Of a stretch of 64,000 bases of DNA, positions 19,201 through 27,807 are shown piece by piece. The stretch's first letter is position 1, and each line of letters starts with the position of its first letter. Made by a program: the position numbers and the translations under genes. Source of the stretch: Oscillospiraceae bacterium. Its GTDB lineage: Bacteria > Bacillota > Clostridia > Oscillospirales > Acutalibacteraceae. Location of the stretch: assembly GCA_015065845.1 (NCBI GenBank), contig SVPQ01000006.1:1-64000 (forward strand), written 5' to 3'. The notes under the pieces were generated by a model, which searched no databases, was not told where the DNA came from, and saw only the letters and a program-made list of their open reading frames with translations.

Positions 19201-21941
19201 GTGTGAATTTAGCTGAATTAAACCTTAACAGTAACACTAAAGTGGAAAATGTTAATTTGAGTAATTGTACTGCACTTACATCATTTGTAATAAATGATAA
19301 CAGTACCACTTACGAATTACAGAGCATAGATTTAACAGGTTGTTCAGCTCTTGAAACATTAACCATAAATAATGCTTTAAGTCTTACAACAGTTGATTTC
19401 ACTGATTTGACTGCACTGAAAACAGTTGACCTTGGTGGTTGTCAGGGTGTTACGGGTGCACTTGATGTAAGTAATAAAACTGCACTTACAAGTTTTTCAA
19501 TAGGTGGTCTTGATAAAGTAACAAGTCTCAAGCTTACAGGGTGTACTGCTATTACAGAAGTAAATACTCTGGCTTGTGCAGGACTTTCAACAATTGTTGG
19601 TCTTCCTGATTGTTCTTCTGTCACAACCCTTATGTTGAAAGGTACAGCAATTACAAGTCTTGATTTGAATTCATCAAATCCTGTACTTCAGAGTTTGAAT
19701 GTTGAAAACTGTACTTCACTTACAAATTTAGATTTAATGCGTTCTACTGAAAGCACAACTCTTAATTCACTTTCAGTAATCGGTTGTACCGCATTAAAGA
19801 CATTGAATTTATATAATTGTAAGGGTATTACAACACTCGATACAACTACTCTTACTGCACTTGAAGAACTTAATCTTACTTATTCAGGTGTAACAGAGTT
19901 CAATAGTGGTACTGACACTATGGATTTTGCAGAGAATGTGAATCTTAAAAATGTTTACCTTAATGGTATAACTTCGTTTACAAGTTTTGATGTTTCGGCT
20001 AACACATTACTTGAAGAATTTGCATTAACTGAAAATACGAATGTTACATCACTTGATTTTTCAAACAGTGCAAATCTTAAAGTTCTTAATCTTTCGGATG
20101 TATCATCGCTTAATGCATTAGATATAAGCAGTTGTACATCAATAGAAAGTCTTAACCTTCTTAACACAGGTTTAACAACACTTTCTGTAACAGGTTCTGA
20201 TGCACTGACACAATTCTGGGTTTATAATAATACAAGGCTTACGAATTTGAGTTTGACGGGTGCTACATCGCTTACAAGTGTTAAGCTTTCAGCAGGAAGC
20301 AACAACGCAACTCTTACAAGTCTTACACTTTCAAACAATGGAATTACTTCGCTTGATGTAACATATCTGACACAGCTTTCGACACTTGATGTTTCGGACT
20401 GTTCAGCACTTGAAACTATAACAGGTATGAGTACAGCTATAACAAATCTTAATGTTACAGGTTGTACGGCACTTACATCACTTGATCTTACAGGTTGTAC
20501 GGCACTTTCTACAATAACAGGTCTCGATACCTGTACTTCACTTAACAACCTTAATGTATCCGCTACAGATGGTTTGGGTATTGACCTTTCAATGCTTTCG
20601 GGTTCGCTTACACAATATACCGCACAAAATGCAACTATGACGAGTATTGATTTGAGTGGTTGTGCTGTTCTTGCAACATTAGATGTTTCAGGTTGTACAA
20701 ATCTTACAACATTAAATGTTACGAATTGCACTTCACTTACATCAATAATCGGATTAGATACCTTGGTGGCACTTGAAAACTTAGTTGCAACGGGTAGCGG
20801 ACTTACAAATATTGATGCTTCATTGCTCACAAACCTTTCAACAATAGATGTTGACAATATGAGTAATCTTGAATCATTAAACATAAGTAATACAAAGGTT
20901 ACAATATTAGATGTTTCAACACTTACCGAATTATCAGCTTTAGAAGCAAAAAAATGTACTGCTCTTACATCATTAACTCTTACTGATAGTAATACTTTTA
21001 CAGATTTAGATATAAGCGATTGTACAAATATTACTGAAATTGATGTCAGCACATGTACATCTCTCGTGAATCTGAACGTAAGCGGTACCGCAATTATTGC
21101 GCTTGAAGCGAATCAGAGCTTGTATATGGAAACAGTAGATGCAAGTGATTGTGCGTTGTTGGAAGGATTAGTTATGGACCAGACTTCTAACAATAATCTG
21201 ATAAGTGTAGATGTAAGCGGTTGTACAAGTATGATGTGCTTGCAGATATCGAACAGTAACTCGCTTCAGGAGTTGAATTTAGCGGGTCTTACTTCATTAA
21301 CTGCGGCTTATATTGATAATTGTACTGCTATTACTTCAATTGATATAAGCAATACACGAATGAGTGATATATCTTCTCTTAATATACCATCATTAACGAA
21401 CTTTAAAACACTTAAAGCAAGTGATGCAGCTTTATCTGATAGTGAGCTTGCAGGTATGCTTAAGGATACCTTGGAGGTTATTGATATTTCAGATAACAGT
21501 TCGGTTACAACAATTGATTTAAGCGGATTTGAAAATCTTAAAACACTTGATGTAAGTAACAGCGGTATTACCGGATTGGATACTTCTTATTGCTTGAATC
21601 TTGAAACAGTTGACGCAGGTGACTGTACTCAGCTTGACTATTTTATAATGAGTACAGGAACGGGCAGTGAGTACAACGGATTAACATCAGTTAACATAAG
21701 CGGTTGTACAAGTATGACAATGATACACTTATCGGATGCACCGAATCTTGAAGAATTTAATCTTTCAGGACTTGCAAATCTGACAGAAGTTTATGTACAG
21801 AACTGTCCGAAGATAACATCACTCGACCTTAGCGATGCTACTAATATATCATTAATAAATGTAGTGGATTCAGGCTTGAGGAGTGGTTCTGTGGCACTTC
21901 CTGCAGGAAAAGATGAAAGTATGATAACAGGTCTTTCTTAA
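16215..21941 (+). CDS. Membrane-anchored FecR-domain protein with Cys-rich repeats and a long leucine-rich repeat domain
   Basis: N-terminal TM anchor (IAIIIFVIAAIVATIFTTVLAF); FecR: GTVGVVHDDIEYQAYTGMHLEEGYTVVTGGNSYIRMLLDDDKYVKLESGS...GSLVSEI...FIVNTPNAVLAVRGTLFRVD; about 11 PTCTxxGxxxxxCxxCG...GHT repeats; then >30 LRRs. Confidence 0.9.
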   Translation: MVKNKKAKNTKIAIIIFVIAAIVATIFTTVLAFGKTNEGYRTITVIEIQGTVGVVHDDIEYQAYTGMHLEEGYTVVTGGNSYIRMLLDDDKYVKLESGSKANFTELSTGKTTIKIERGSLVSEITKPLAVDEDFIVNTPNAVLAVRGTLFRVDLSRNEKGELNTDVMTYGGAVSSKRVQPNGDVEDIEVTIKEGFKATVNMDDKETVYLVDEVKIDLSALVGGNGSNVNNDTTITETNASGEIINITPVTLESVLKPIVIEDIPDDDLVDIYFASENGHQMFVETEQIETHIEERNIDVTTKTSVYEVAEKIENPVEIVIPDDNVPLATTTEAEVKEQSVMVQGPPTDGLGTVHTHNEVTEEVKPTCTKDGKTIVRCSDCGETISETIISALGHTVVGTVTTKPTCKGAGLRTDSCSVCGEVIAETVLASTGHTAKTVTAKPTCTMSGKTVVSCTVCGEKISETVNNATGHKEIFGGTKDSHTECETCRVVLSKSHTFKEIVTEPTCTTDGVKTYICECGYIYEEKITSLGHTTETKTVEPTCTKTGKTTVSCSVCEEIISETEIEKLPHTEKTTTVEPTCTETGKTTVSCSVCEEIISETEIPKIEHTAETTTVEPTCTEDGSETTVCTVCGEELYYTVLGKTGHTEEVTTVEPTCTENGSKTTKCSVCDETLSTAVLAKTGHTENVTTVNPTCTETGKTTVTCTVCDEVISETVLSATGHTEINGGTDAVHTKCSVCDLPLETEHELQETVNQKENCTTDGLYTYSCDCGYEYTETVSKTGHTEADGNESDVHKKCSVCGETLEDGTYHNYTETVTTPNSCTTEGLLTYSCECGWSYTEPVPASHTKSTDGLSCSACGGEWLDLNSSNFPDSMFLSYIKTNFNTDPYAIDEALIGDELTTVTTINIAGDSQTDGGYTDLTGIENFVNLTNINCSYNSNIETLDLSGLTSLTNLDITGLTGLKTLNISGCTNLTEDRITGLDTCTSLTDLNVSGCVNLAELNLNSNTKVENVNLSNCTALTSFVINDNSTTYELQSIDLTGCSALETLTINNALSLTTVDFTDLTALKTVDLGGCQGVTGALDVSNKTALTSFSIGGLDKVTSLKLTGCTAITEVNTLACAGLSTIVGLPDCSSVTTLMLKGTAITSLDLNSSNPVLQSLNVENCTSLTNLDLMRSTESTTLNSLSVIGCTALKTLNLYNCKGITTLDTTTLTALEELNLTYSGVTEFNSGTDTMDFAENVNLKNVYLNGITSFTSFDVSANTLLEEFALTENTNVTSLDFSNSANLKVLNLSDVSSLNALDISSCTSIESLNLLNTGLTTLSVTGSDALTQFWVYNNTRLTNLSLTGATSLTSVKLSAGSNNATLTSLTLSNNGITSLDVTYLTQLSTLDVSDCSALETITGMSTAITNLNVTGCTALTSLDLTGCTALSTITGLDTCTSLNNLNVSATDGLGIDLSMLSGSLTQYTAQNATMTSIDLSGCAVLATLDVSGCTNLTTLNVTNCTSLTSIIGLDTLVALENLVATGSGLTNIDASLLTNLSTIDVDNMSNLESLNISNTKVTILDVSTLTELSALEAKKCTALTSLTLTDSNTFTDLDISDCTNITEIDVSTCTSLVNLNVSGTAIIALEANQSLYMETVDASDCALLEGLVMDQTSNNNLISVDVSGCTSMMCLQISNSNSLQELNLAGLTSLTAAYIDNCTAITSIDISNTRMSDISSLNIPSLTNFKTLKASDAALSDSELAGMLKDTLEVIDISDNSSVTTIDLSGFENLKTLDVSNSGITGLDTSYCLNLETVDAGDCTQLDYFIMSTGTGSEYNGLTSVNISGCTSMTMIHLSDAPNLEEFNLSGLANLTEVYVQNCPKITSLDLSDATNISLINVVDSGLRSGSVALPAGKDESMITGLS
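17299..18795 (+). repeat. About 11 coding repeats of about 38-63 aa with C...CxxC...GHT pattern
   Basis: E.g. EPTCTETGKTTVSCSVCEEIISETEIPKIEHTAETTTV and EPTCTEDGSETTVCTVCGEELYYTVLGKTGHTEEVTTV; near-identical DNA units at about 17830-18040. Confidence 0.85.
18950..21930 (+). repeat. Leucine-rich repeat coding region
   Basis: Repeated LTSLxxLDxSGCTxLTxLxLxG about 21-23 aa units. Confidence 0.85.
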
Positions 21942-22004
21942 AACAAACAGTTCAGGTTGATTATTTAAAATAATCAACCTGAACAAAAAGGGGAAAATAA
22001 ATTT

Positions 22005-23135
22005 ATGGCTATTAAAAATCAGATTGAACTCGAAAGAATTTCTAAACCTAAATACTTCAGTAAAGATGAATATATCTGTTACGAAGGTCAATGGGGTAAA
22101 GAAATGTATGTTGTTCTTCGTGGTTCAATAGGTGTGTTTATCACAGGTATATTAGGTAATCTTACAAAAGTTGCTGAAATTGGAGAAGGTCAGTTCTTTG
22201 GCGAAATGGCAATTTTTGACAAGGCTCCGAGAAGTGCAAGTTGTATCGCTTTAGAAGAAACTGTTTGTATAGCAATTGATAAAAGTAATTTACAAAAGTT
22301 TCTTGAAACTTGCCCTGATATGGCAGAAATTATAATGAGCGGTATGAGTAACAGAATAAGAAAACTCAACGAAGAATTATATAAACGCTCACAGAACAAT
22401 AAAAAGAAAAAGGCAGTCGCTTTTTCTTTGCCTTCACAGTTCAATTTCAGTCATAATGTAAAAGAACCAGCGCAAGACCCTAATTACATTCAACTTTTAA
22501 ACCAACCCTGTCCTGTGTGTAATGGTATGGTTACTGCTAAAACTGTAAGAAAGAATTTGCTTCAGGTAAGAGAAACTGAAGAAACAGGCAGAGCGATTTA
22601 TTATAACGCTGACCCCTTGTGGCTCGAGGTTACCCGTTGTCCACACTGTACTTACAGTAACTTTACAAATAAATTCTTTACAATAGATGATACGGAAGTT
22701 GATAAGTTAAAACTTATGCTGAAAACTCAACACGCATTAGTAATTAAGAATAATGAAGAGATTTTAAAAAGTCCTTTTGATAATGTAATTCTTTCATACT
22801 TACAGGCAATTCATATCAATGAAACTATAAACCCTGATGATAAAGCAACAATCGGTATGCTCTGGCTCAATCTCCACTGGGCTTGTAAGGATGCAGGTGA
22901 TATTAAACTTTCTACACACTGTGCAAGAAATGCTATTAAAAAACTCCGTAGCATAATTGACGACGATTTAATCGTTGATTTAAACGAAAAAGCACAGATT
23001 TCACTTTATGTTGCAAGTCTTTTAAAACTTATCGGTCAGAAAGCATCAGCAGAAGAATATTGCGATGTAGCAATCGAGAGTGCGAAAGACGGTAACATTA
23101 AGGCGAGAGCAGAGAAATTTAAAGCAAATCTTTGA
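22005..23135 (+). CDS. Cyclic nucleotide-binding domain protein with C-terminal DUF2225-like Cys-rich domain
   Basis: Phosphate-binding cassette FGEMAIFDKAPRSAS with the conserved Arg; C-terminal CPVCNG...CPHCTYSNFTNKFF; no HTH visible. Confidence 0.87.
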   Translation: MAIKNQIELERISKPKYFSKDEYICYEGQWGKEMYVVLRGSIGVFITGILGNLTKVAEIGEGQFFGEMAIFDKAPRSASCIALEETVCIAIDKSNLQKFLETCPDMAEIIMSGMSNRIRKLNEELYKRSQNNKKKKAVAFSLPSQFNFSHNVKEPAQDPNYIQLLNQPCPVCNGMVTAKTVRKNLLQVRETEETGRAIYYNADPLWLEVTRCPHCTYSNFTNKFFTIDDTEVDKLKLMLKTQHALVIKNNEEILKSPFDNVILSYLQAIHINETINPDDKATIGMLWLNLHWACKDAGDIKLSTHCARNAIKKLRSIIDDDLIVDLNEKAQISLYVASLLKLIGQKASAEEYCDVAIESAKDGNIKARAEKFKANL

Positions 23136-23277
23136 GTTGCAAGTGTCAAGTATGCAAGTTGCAAGTATATAAAAACAAAAAAGTTCTATCATTTTTAGTT
23201 CACACAAACTTTAAACGATAGAACTTTTTTCTTTTTTATTTAACTTACACACTTGTTACTTGCATACTTGTAACTGA
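23134..23277. repeat. Composite heptad/palindrome intergenic element
   Basis: GTTGCAAGTGTCAAGTATGCAAGTTGCAAG - core AAAAAAGTTCTATCATTTTTAGTT...AACTTTAAACGATAGAACTTTTTT (23177-23230) - CTTACACACTTGTTACTTGCATACTTGTAAC. Confidence 0.9.
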
Positions 23278-23278
23278 G

Positions 23279-24811
23279 TCATTCTTTCCAGAATTTTCTG
23301 TCCAGACTTCTGTATTGAATTGCTTCAAAGATGTGCTTTTTCTCTATTTCTTCAGATTTATCGAGGTCAGCAATAGTTCTTGCAACTTTTAAAATCTTGT
23401 CGTAAGCTCTTGCAGAAAGTCCCAGTTTTTCAAATGAACTTTCTAAAATTTTTGCGGCATCTTCTGTAAGAATACAGAATTTTCTTGTCATAGCAGGTGT
23501 CATTTTTGCGTTACAGGTCACAGTTGTACCTTTAAAACGCTCTAACTGAATCGCTCTTGCTTCGTTTACACGCTTCCTTATATCTGCGGAACATTCGCTT
23601 TCTTCTGTTGTTGAAAGTTGTGCGTAGTCAACAGGTGGTACTTCTATGTGAATATCAAGTCTGTCAAGCAAAGGACCTGAAACCTTTGAAAGATACCTTG
23701 CAGGTGCGCCCGAAGGACAGGTGCATTTTTTTGTCGGATGACCATAATGACCACAGGGACACGGGTTCATAGCACAAATAAGCATAACAGAGCAAGGGTA
23801 TGTAAGAGCGCAAGCGGCTCTTGATATTGTAATAGTACCATTCTCGATAGGTTGTCTTAAAACTTCCATTGTATTGCGGGTGAATTCAGGTAACTCGTCA
23901 AGAAATAACACACCGTTATGAGCTAAAGACAATTCACCTGGTTTCGGTATTGTGCCACCACCTGAAAGTCCCGCAGGAGAAACGGAGTGGTGTGGTGCTC
24001 TGAATGGTCTGTAATTTATAATCGGGTTATCTTTTGAAAGATTTCCTGAAAGTGAATATATTTTTGTTGTTTCTAAAGCCTCATCAACTGTAATATCAGG
24101 CAAAATAGTAGGTATTCTTTTTGCGAGCATACTTTTACCTGAGCCTGGTGGGCCTATCATCATAGCGTTATGACCACCAGCCGCGGCAACTTCTAAAGCT
24201 CTTTTTACTTCATACTGACCTTTGACATCTTTAAAGTCCGGTAAGTAAGACGGAACTTCGAATGTGGTAAAAGGTTTTATTTTTACGGGTTCTAAAATAT
24301 TAAAATCGTTTATATGCTCAACAACCTCTTTAAGAGTTTTTACACCATAAACTTTAATATCTTCAATTACCGCTGCTTCTTCACAGTTTTCAAATGGCAC
24401 GAAAATTTCTTTTACACCATGCTCTTTTGCGGCAATAACCATTGGTAAAACACCTTTTATGCTTTTAATTTCACCCGAAAGCGAGAGTTCGCCGACAAAT
24501 GCCGCATCCTTATAATCACCGCGTATTTGTTGTGTTGCAGAAAGTACAGATATAGCAATTGGCAAATCGTAAAAAGAACCCTCCTTTTTAGTGTCAGCAG
24601 GGGCGAGGTTAAATGTGTAGTGGTAACTGCCACTCATTTCAAACCCCGAGTTTTTCATTGCCGCGCTTACACGCTCTTTTGCTTCGTTGACTGCGGTGTC
24701 AGGTAAACCAACAATTGTAACTGCGTATTTACCCGCAGACATACTCACTTCAACATCTACCATATAAGAGTTAAGACCTAAAAGTCCTACACTTTTTATT
24801 TTAGCAAACAT
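23279..24811 (-). CDS. YifB/ComM family Mg-chelatase-like AAA ATPase
   Basis: MIGPPGSGKSMLAKRIPTILP, FRAPHHSVSPAGLSGGG, HNGVLFLDELPEF, NPCPCGHYG, LLDRLDIHIEVP. Confidence 0.93.
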   Translation of the reverse strand: MFAKIKSVGLLGLNSYMVDVEVSMSAGKYAVTIVGLPDTAVNEAKERVSAAMKNSGFEMSGSYHYTFNLAPADTKKEGSFYDLPIAISVLSATQQIRGDYKDAAFVGELSLSGEIKSIKGVLPMVIAAKEHGVKEIFVPFENCEEAAVIEDIKVYGVKTLKEVVEHINDFNILEPVKIKPFTTFEVPSYLPDFKDVKGQYEVKRALEVAAAGGHNAMMIGPPGSGKSMLAKRIPTILPDITVDEALETTKIYSLSGNLSKDNPIINYRPFRAPHHSVSPAGLSGGGTIPKPGELSLAHNGVLFLDELPEFTRNTMEVLRQPIENGTITISRAACALTYPCSVMLICAMNPCPCGHYGHPTKKCTCPSGAPARYLSKVSGPLLDRLDIHIEVPPVDYAQLSTTEESECSADIRKRVNEARAIQLERFKGTTVTCNAKMTPAMTRKFCILTEDAAKILESSFEKLGLSARAYDKILKVARTIADLDKSEEIEKKHIFEAIQYRSLDRKFWKE

Positions 24812-24819
24812 TTTTACAC

Positions 24820-27630
24820 CTACTTGTTTTCACTTGTGTCGTTTTCCGATTCTGTTACTTCTTCAGAAACTGAAACCTCTACTTCCTCAGTCACAATTTC
24901 TTCATACAAAGGTGGGTTGAATTTAAAGAGTTTTGTCTTTTTGATATAGAATAAAGCTATAAGAGTTATTAACGCTAAAAGCGATACTACAGCACCCAGA
25001 ACAAGTCCGTCAGGAACATATTTAAATGTAACTGTGTGTTCGCCTTTTTCTACACGCACACCTAAAAGTGCATCGCCTATAGCAAGAATATCATCTTCTT
25101 TAACTTTTTCGCCATCTATATAAACTGACCAACCTGTGTCATGGTTTATAGAAGTGTAAATAACACCATCTTCACTTGCAGTGAGTTTACCTTTGATTTC
25201 TGTTTCTGTAAAACTTTCAACTTGTAAAGAATCTTTCTTTAATTGTTGGTAACCTTCTTTAAACTCTTTGTCATTAACAGTAACTGCATAGAGATATGTG
25301 TAACCACTCTGACCTTCTTTGATAGGTGCAAATACAGAAACTTTGTCACCTTTTTCAAGATAACCCAAATCTAAAATGTGCGGTTTTGTGTCAATTGGTT
25401 GAGAAATTGCAGTGCCATTTGAAAGTGTAACCGTAATTCTTTCAACTGAATTTGAACCAGTTTTAAAGTAAAGGTAACCGTTACCGCTTTTTTCTACTGT
25501 TAAATCATAAGTTAAAGATGCGTCTGCAGGAGTACCAGTTACTGTGTAAGGGTAGCAACCGGAATCGCCATAACCTTCGTAATTACAGGTTGTGTTATTT
25601 GTTGAAACTTTATCTAAAGTAATATCGTAAAACACCTGGTTTAAACCTGTTGCAGATTCAAAAAGGGCACTTTGTACTTCAAATGGATTTGAGTTGTCGT
25701 GTGACCAATAAGCAATTTCTTCGTTTGCTCTGAAAGCAATCGGGAGAGAATAGTTATTTTTATACGCAACATATTTGCCTTTACTGAAAACCCTTTCGTA
25801 ATAGTTTTCATTCATATCGGCAGTTGAACCCTGGTCGTTGTCAACAATATAATCAAGTGCGAAAAATGCATTGTAAATTGGTGTTTGTCTATTATAAGTG
25901 TAACTGTTTATATAGTTACTGAACATACCTAAATGGTACTGCATATTTGAAACTTTTTCGTAAGCCATTGAAGAAAATGTTGAAACACCATTGTAATAAT
26001 ACCAACAAGGGTCCATTCTCGCACGGAGTGATGTGAGTTCCATTCTGTACATATCTGTACCTTGTTCCTGGTCAAGTCTGTCTTTGACAATCTGGAAATC
26101 ATCATAGTCGCTTACAAAATTGGTTTTTGGTTGGTCCATACTGTAATTGTTGGTGTTAGCAACAATATATTCTGCACAACAAGAGCAGAGAATTAAAGCG
26201 GCTGCTGCAATTTTCGGGTATTGGTCATTCTTTAAAATACCTAAAGCAAGGCAGTAGATACCAATGAATGCAATACAAATCCATACACCAACTTCAGAGA
26301 AGTTCTTTGAACCGATTTCCTGTACCATAATTACGAAGAATACTGTTGCAGTACCAACACCGATAATCTGCCTTTTTGTGTATTCTTTTATAAATGTGAA
26401 TGCTCTGAATGCGAAAATAAGGAGCAAAAATGAATACATATAAGAAAATCTGTATGGTAAGTCATTAGGGAAGTGGAAGCCGTGCCAGATGTAGTTTAAA
26501 TAGTTGGTGTAACAACTTGCAAACATAACACCTAAAATACCGCAACTGAAAATCTTTTCTTTTGCAGTGATTTTATTTGAAAAAATAAAGAGCGGCACGA
26601 GCATTACTGTTAAAATACCGCAGTAAACATTAGGTAAAACATCATCACCACTGCTACGGATTGTAGGGTCTAAATACGCTAAATGGTTTGCGAGAAAATC
26701 AAAAATAGAGAAGTATGTTTTTAATTCCTGAGGGAAAGTACCACTTGTTGCAGAGCAGTTTCCGAGTACATAATAAACCGGTAAAAGTGAAACTGCAGAA
26801 AGCAAAGCGGAAATAACGGAAGAAAATGCAAAAAGACAACCTGTGTCAAAAAATCTTGAATTTCTTAAATTGTTGAATCCCCAAGAGAAAAATGATTTAA
26901 CACCCTTTTGTCTTTGTCTTAATTTACCAAAATAAGTTGATGTGAAATCGTACTGAATAAAGTAGTTGTAAATAAAGAATAACACAGAGAAAATACAAAC
27001 CATATAAGCCATATAGTAGTTTGTAAAGAATGTGAGTGTCAAAGAAACAATGTAAAGTAAAGGTTTTCTTTCGTTTATAATCTTGTCAATACCAAGCATT
27101 ACAAGTGGGAATAAATAGAAAGAATCAATCCACATTACATTCCAGTAGTAAGCAATAAAGTAGCCACTACAAGCGTAAAGTACACCAAAAGCAGAAATTA
27201 CAGGTGAGTTTTCAGCTGAATACTTTTTCTTTATAAAATATGAGAATGTGAAAGATGCAGTTATTGCTTTTAAAATTATCATAACTGCAATTGCTTCGGG
27301 CATGTTTTTGTGACCTGCTAAAAGCATTACAATAGCAAATGGTGAAGAAAGGTAGTTGAAAAAGTTACCTAAAAATGTTCCTCCACCACCGGAAGTCCAC
27401 GAATAGAGAAAACTGTCAGCGTTTACAACTCTTTCGTAAAATTCTGCAAAGAGTGGGCCGTATTGGTGGTAAAGGTCCATTCTTAAAATGGTCTTATCAC
27501 CAAACGGAATTAAATCATAACAATAGTAAACTATCATCATTATTAAAAATGTGCAACCTGCCGCTAAAAATGAATAGCGGTTATTATAAAGGGGTTGCAA
27601 TTTTTTATTTTCTTTAAAAAGTGTTTTCAT
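24820..27630 (-). CDS. YfhO family multi-TM membrane protein
   Basis: YYCYDLIPFGDKTILRMDLYHQYGPLFAEFYERV, many TMs, C-terminal extracellular domain with FTETEIKGKLTASEDGVIYTSINHDTGWSVYIDGEKV. Confidence 0.88.
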   Translation of the reverse strand: MKTLFKENKKLQPLYNNRYSFLAAGCTFLIMMIVYYCYDLIPFGDKTILRMDLYHQYGPLFAEFYERVVNADSFLYSWTSGGGGTFLGNFFNYLSSPFAIVMLLAGHKNMPEAIAVMIILKAITASFTFSYFIKKKYSAENSPVISAFGVLYACSGYFIAYYWNVMWIDSFYLFPLVMLGIDKIINERKPLLYIVSLTLTFFTNYYMAYMVCIFSVLFFIYNYFIQYDFTSTYFGKLRQRQKGVKSFFSWGFNNLRNSRFFDTGCLFAFSSVISALLSAVSLLPVYYVLGNCSATSGTFPQELKTYFSIFDFLANHLAYLDPTIRSSGDDVLPNVYCGILTVMLVPLFIFSNKITAKEKIFSCGILGVMFASCYTNYLNYIWHGFHFPNDLPYRFSYMYSFLLLIFAFRAFTFIKEYTKRQIIGVGTATVFFVIMVQEIGSKNFSEVGVWICIAFIGIYCLALGILKNDQYPKIAAAALILCSCCAEYIVANTNNYSMDQPKTNFVSDYDDFQIVKDRLDQEQGTDMYRMELTSLRARMDPCWYYYNGVSTFSSMAYEKVSNMQYHLGMFSNYINSYTYNRQTPIYNAFFALDYIVDNDQGSTADMNENYYERVFSKGKYVAYKNNYSLPIAFRANEEIAYWSHDNSNPFEVQSALFESATGLNQVFYDITLDKVSTNNTTCNYEGYGDSGCYPYTVTGTPADASLTYDLTVEKSGNGYLYFKTGSNSVERITVTLSNGTAISQPIDTKPHILDLGYLEKGDKVSVFAPIKEGQSGYTYLYAVTVNDKEFKEGYQQLKKDSLQVESFTETEIKGKLTASEDGVIYTSINHDTGWSVYIDGEKVKEDDILAIGDALLGVRVEKGEHTVTFKYVPDGLVLGAVVSLLALITLIALFYIKKTKLFKFNPPLYEEIVTEEVEVSVSEEVTESENDTSENK

Positions 27631-27807
27631 TTTGTTTCTCCTGATAAATATTTCAAATCACTCTACATAATACCATAAATGTAAAATTCTTTCAATCTTT
27701 TTGATGTTTTTTAATAGTATGTTCAAAATATTTTATTTAAAAAGTTCTTTTTCAAGACAAGCGTAAATAAATATTTTTTAGAAACAAAAAAAGAAAGGGT
27801 TTTTAAA

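Noticed and set aside
20222-21052. 276-aa minus-strand ORF opposite the LRR region
   Set aside because: Long only because the LRR codon pattern avoids stops on the other strand; composition is Ser/Val-rich shadow sequence.
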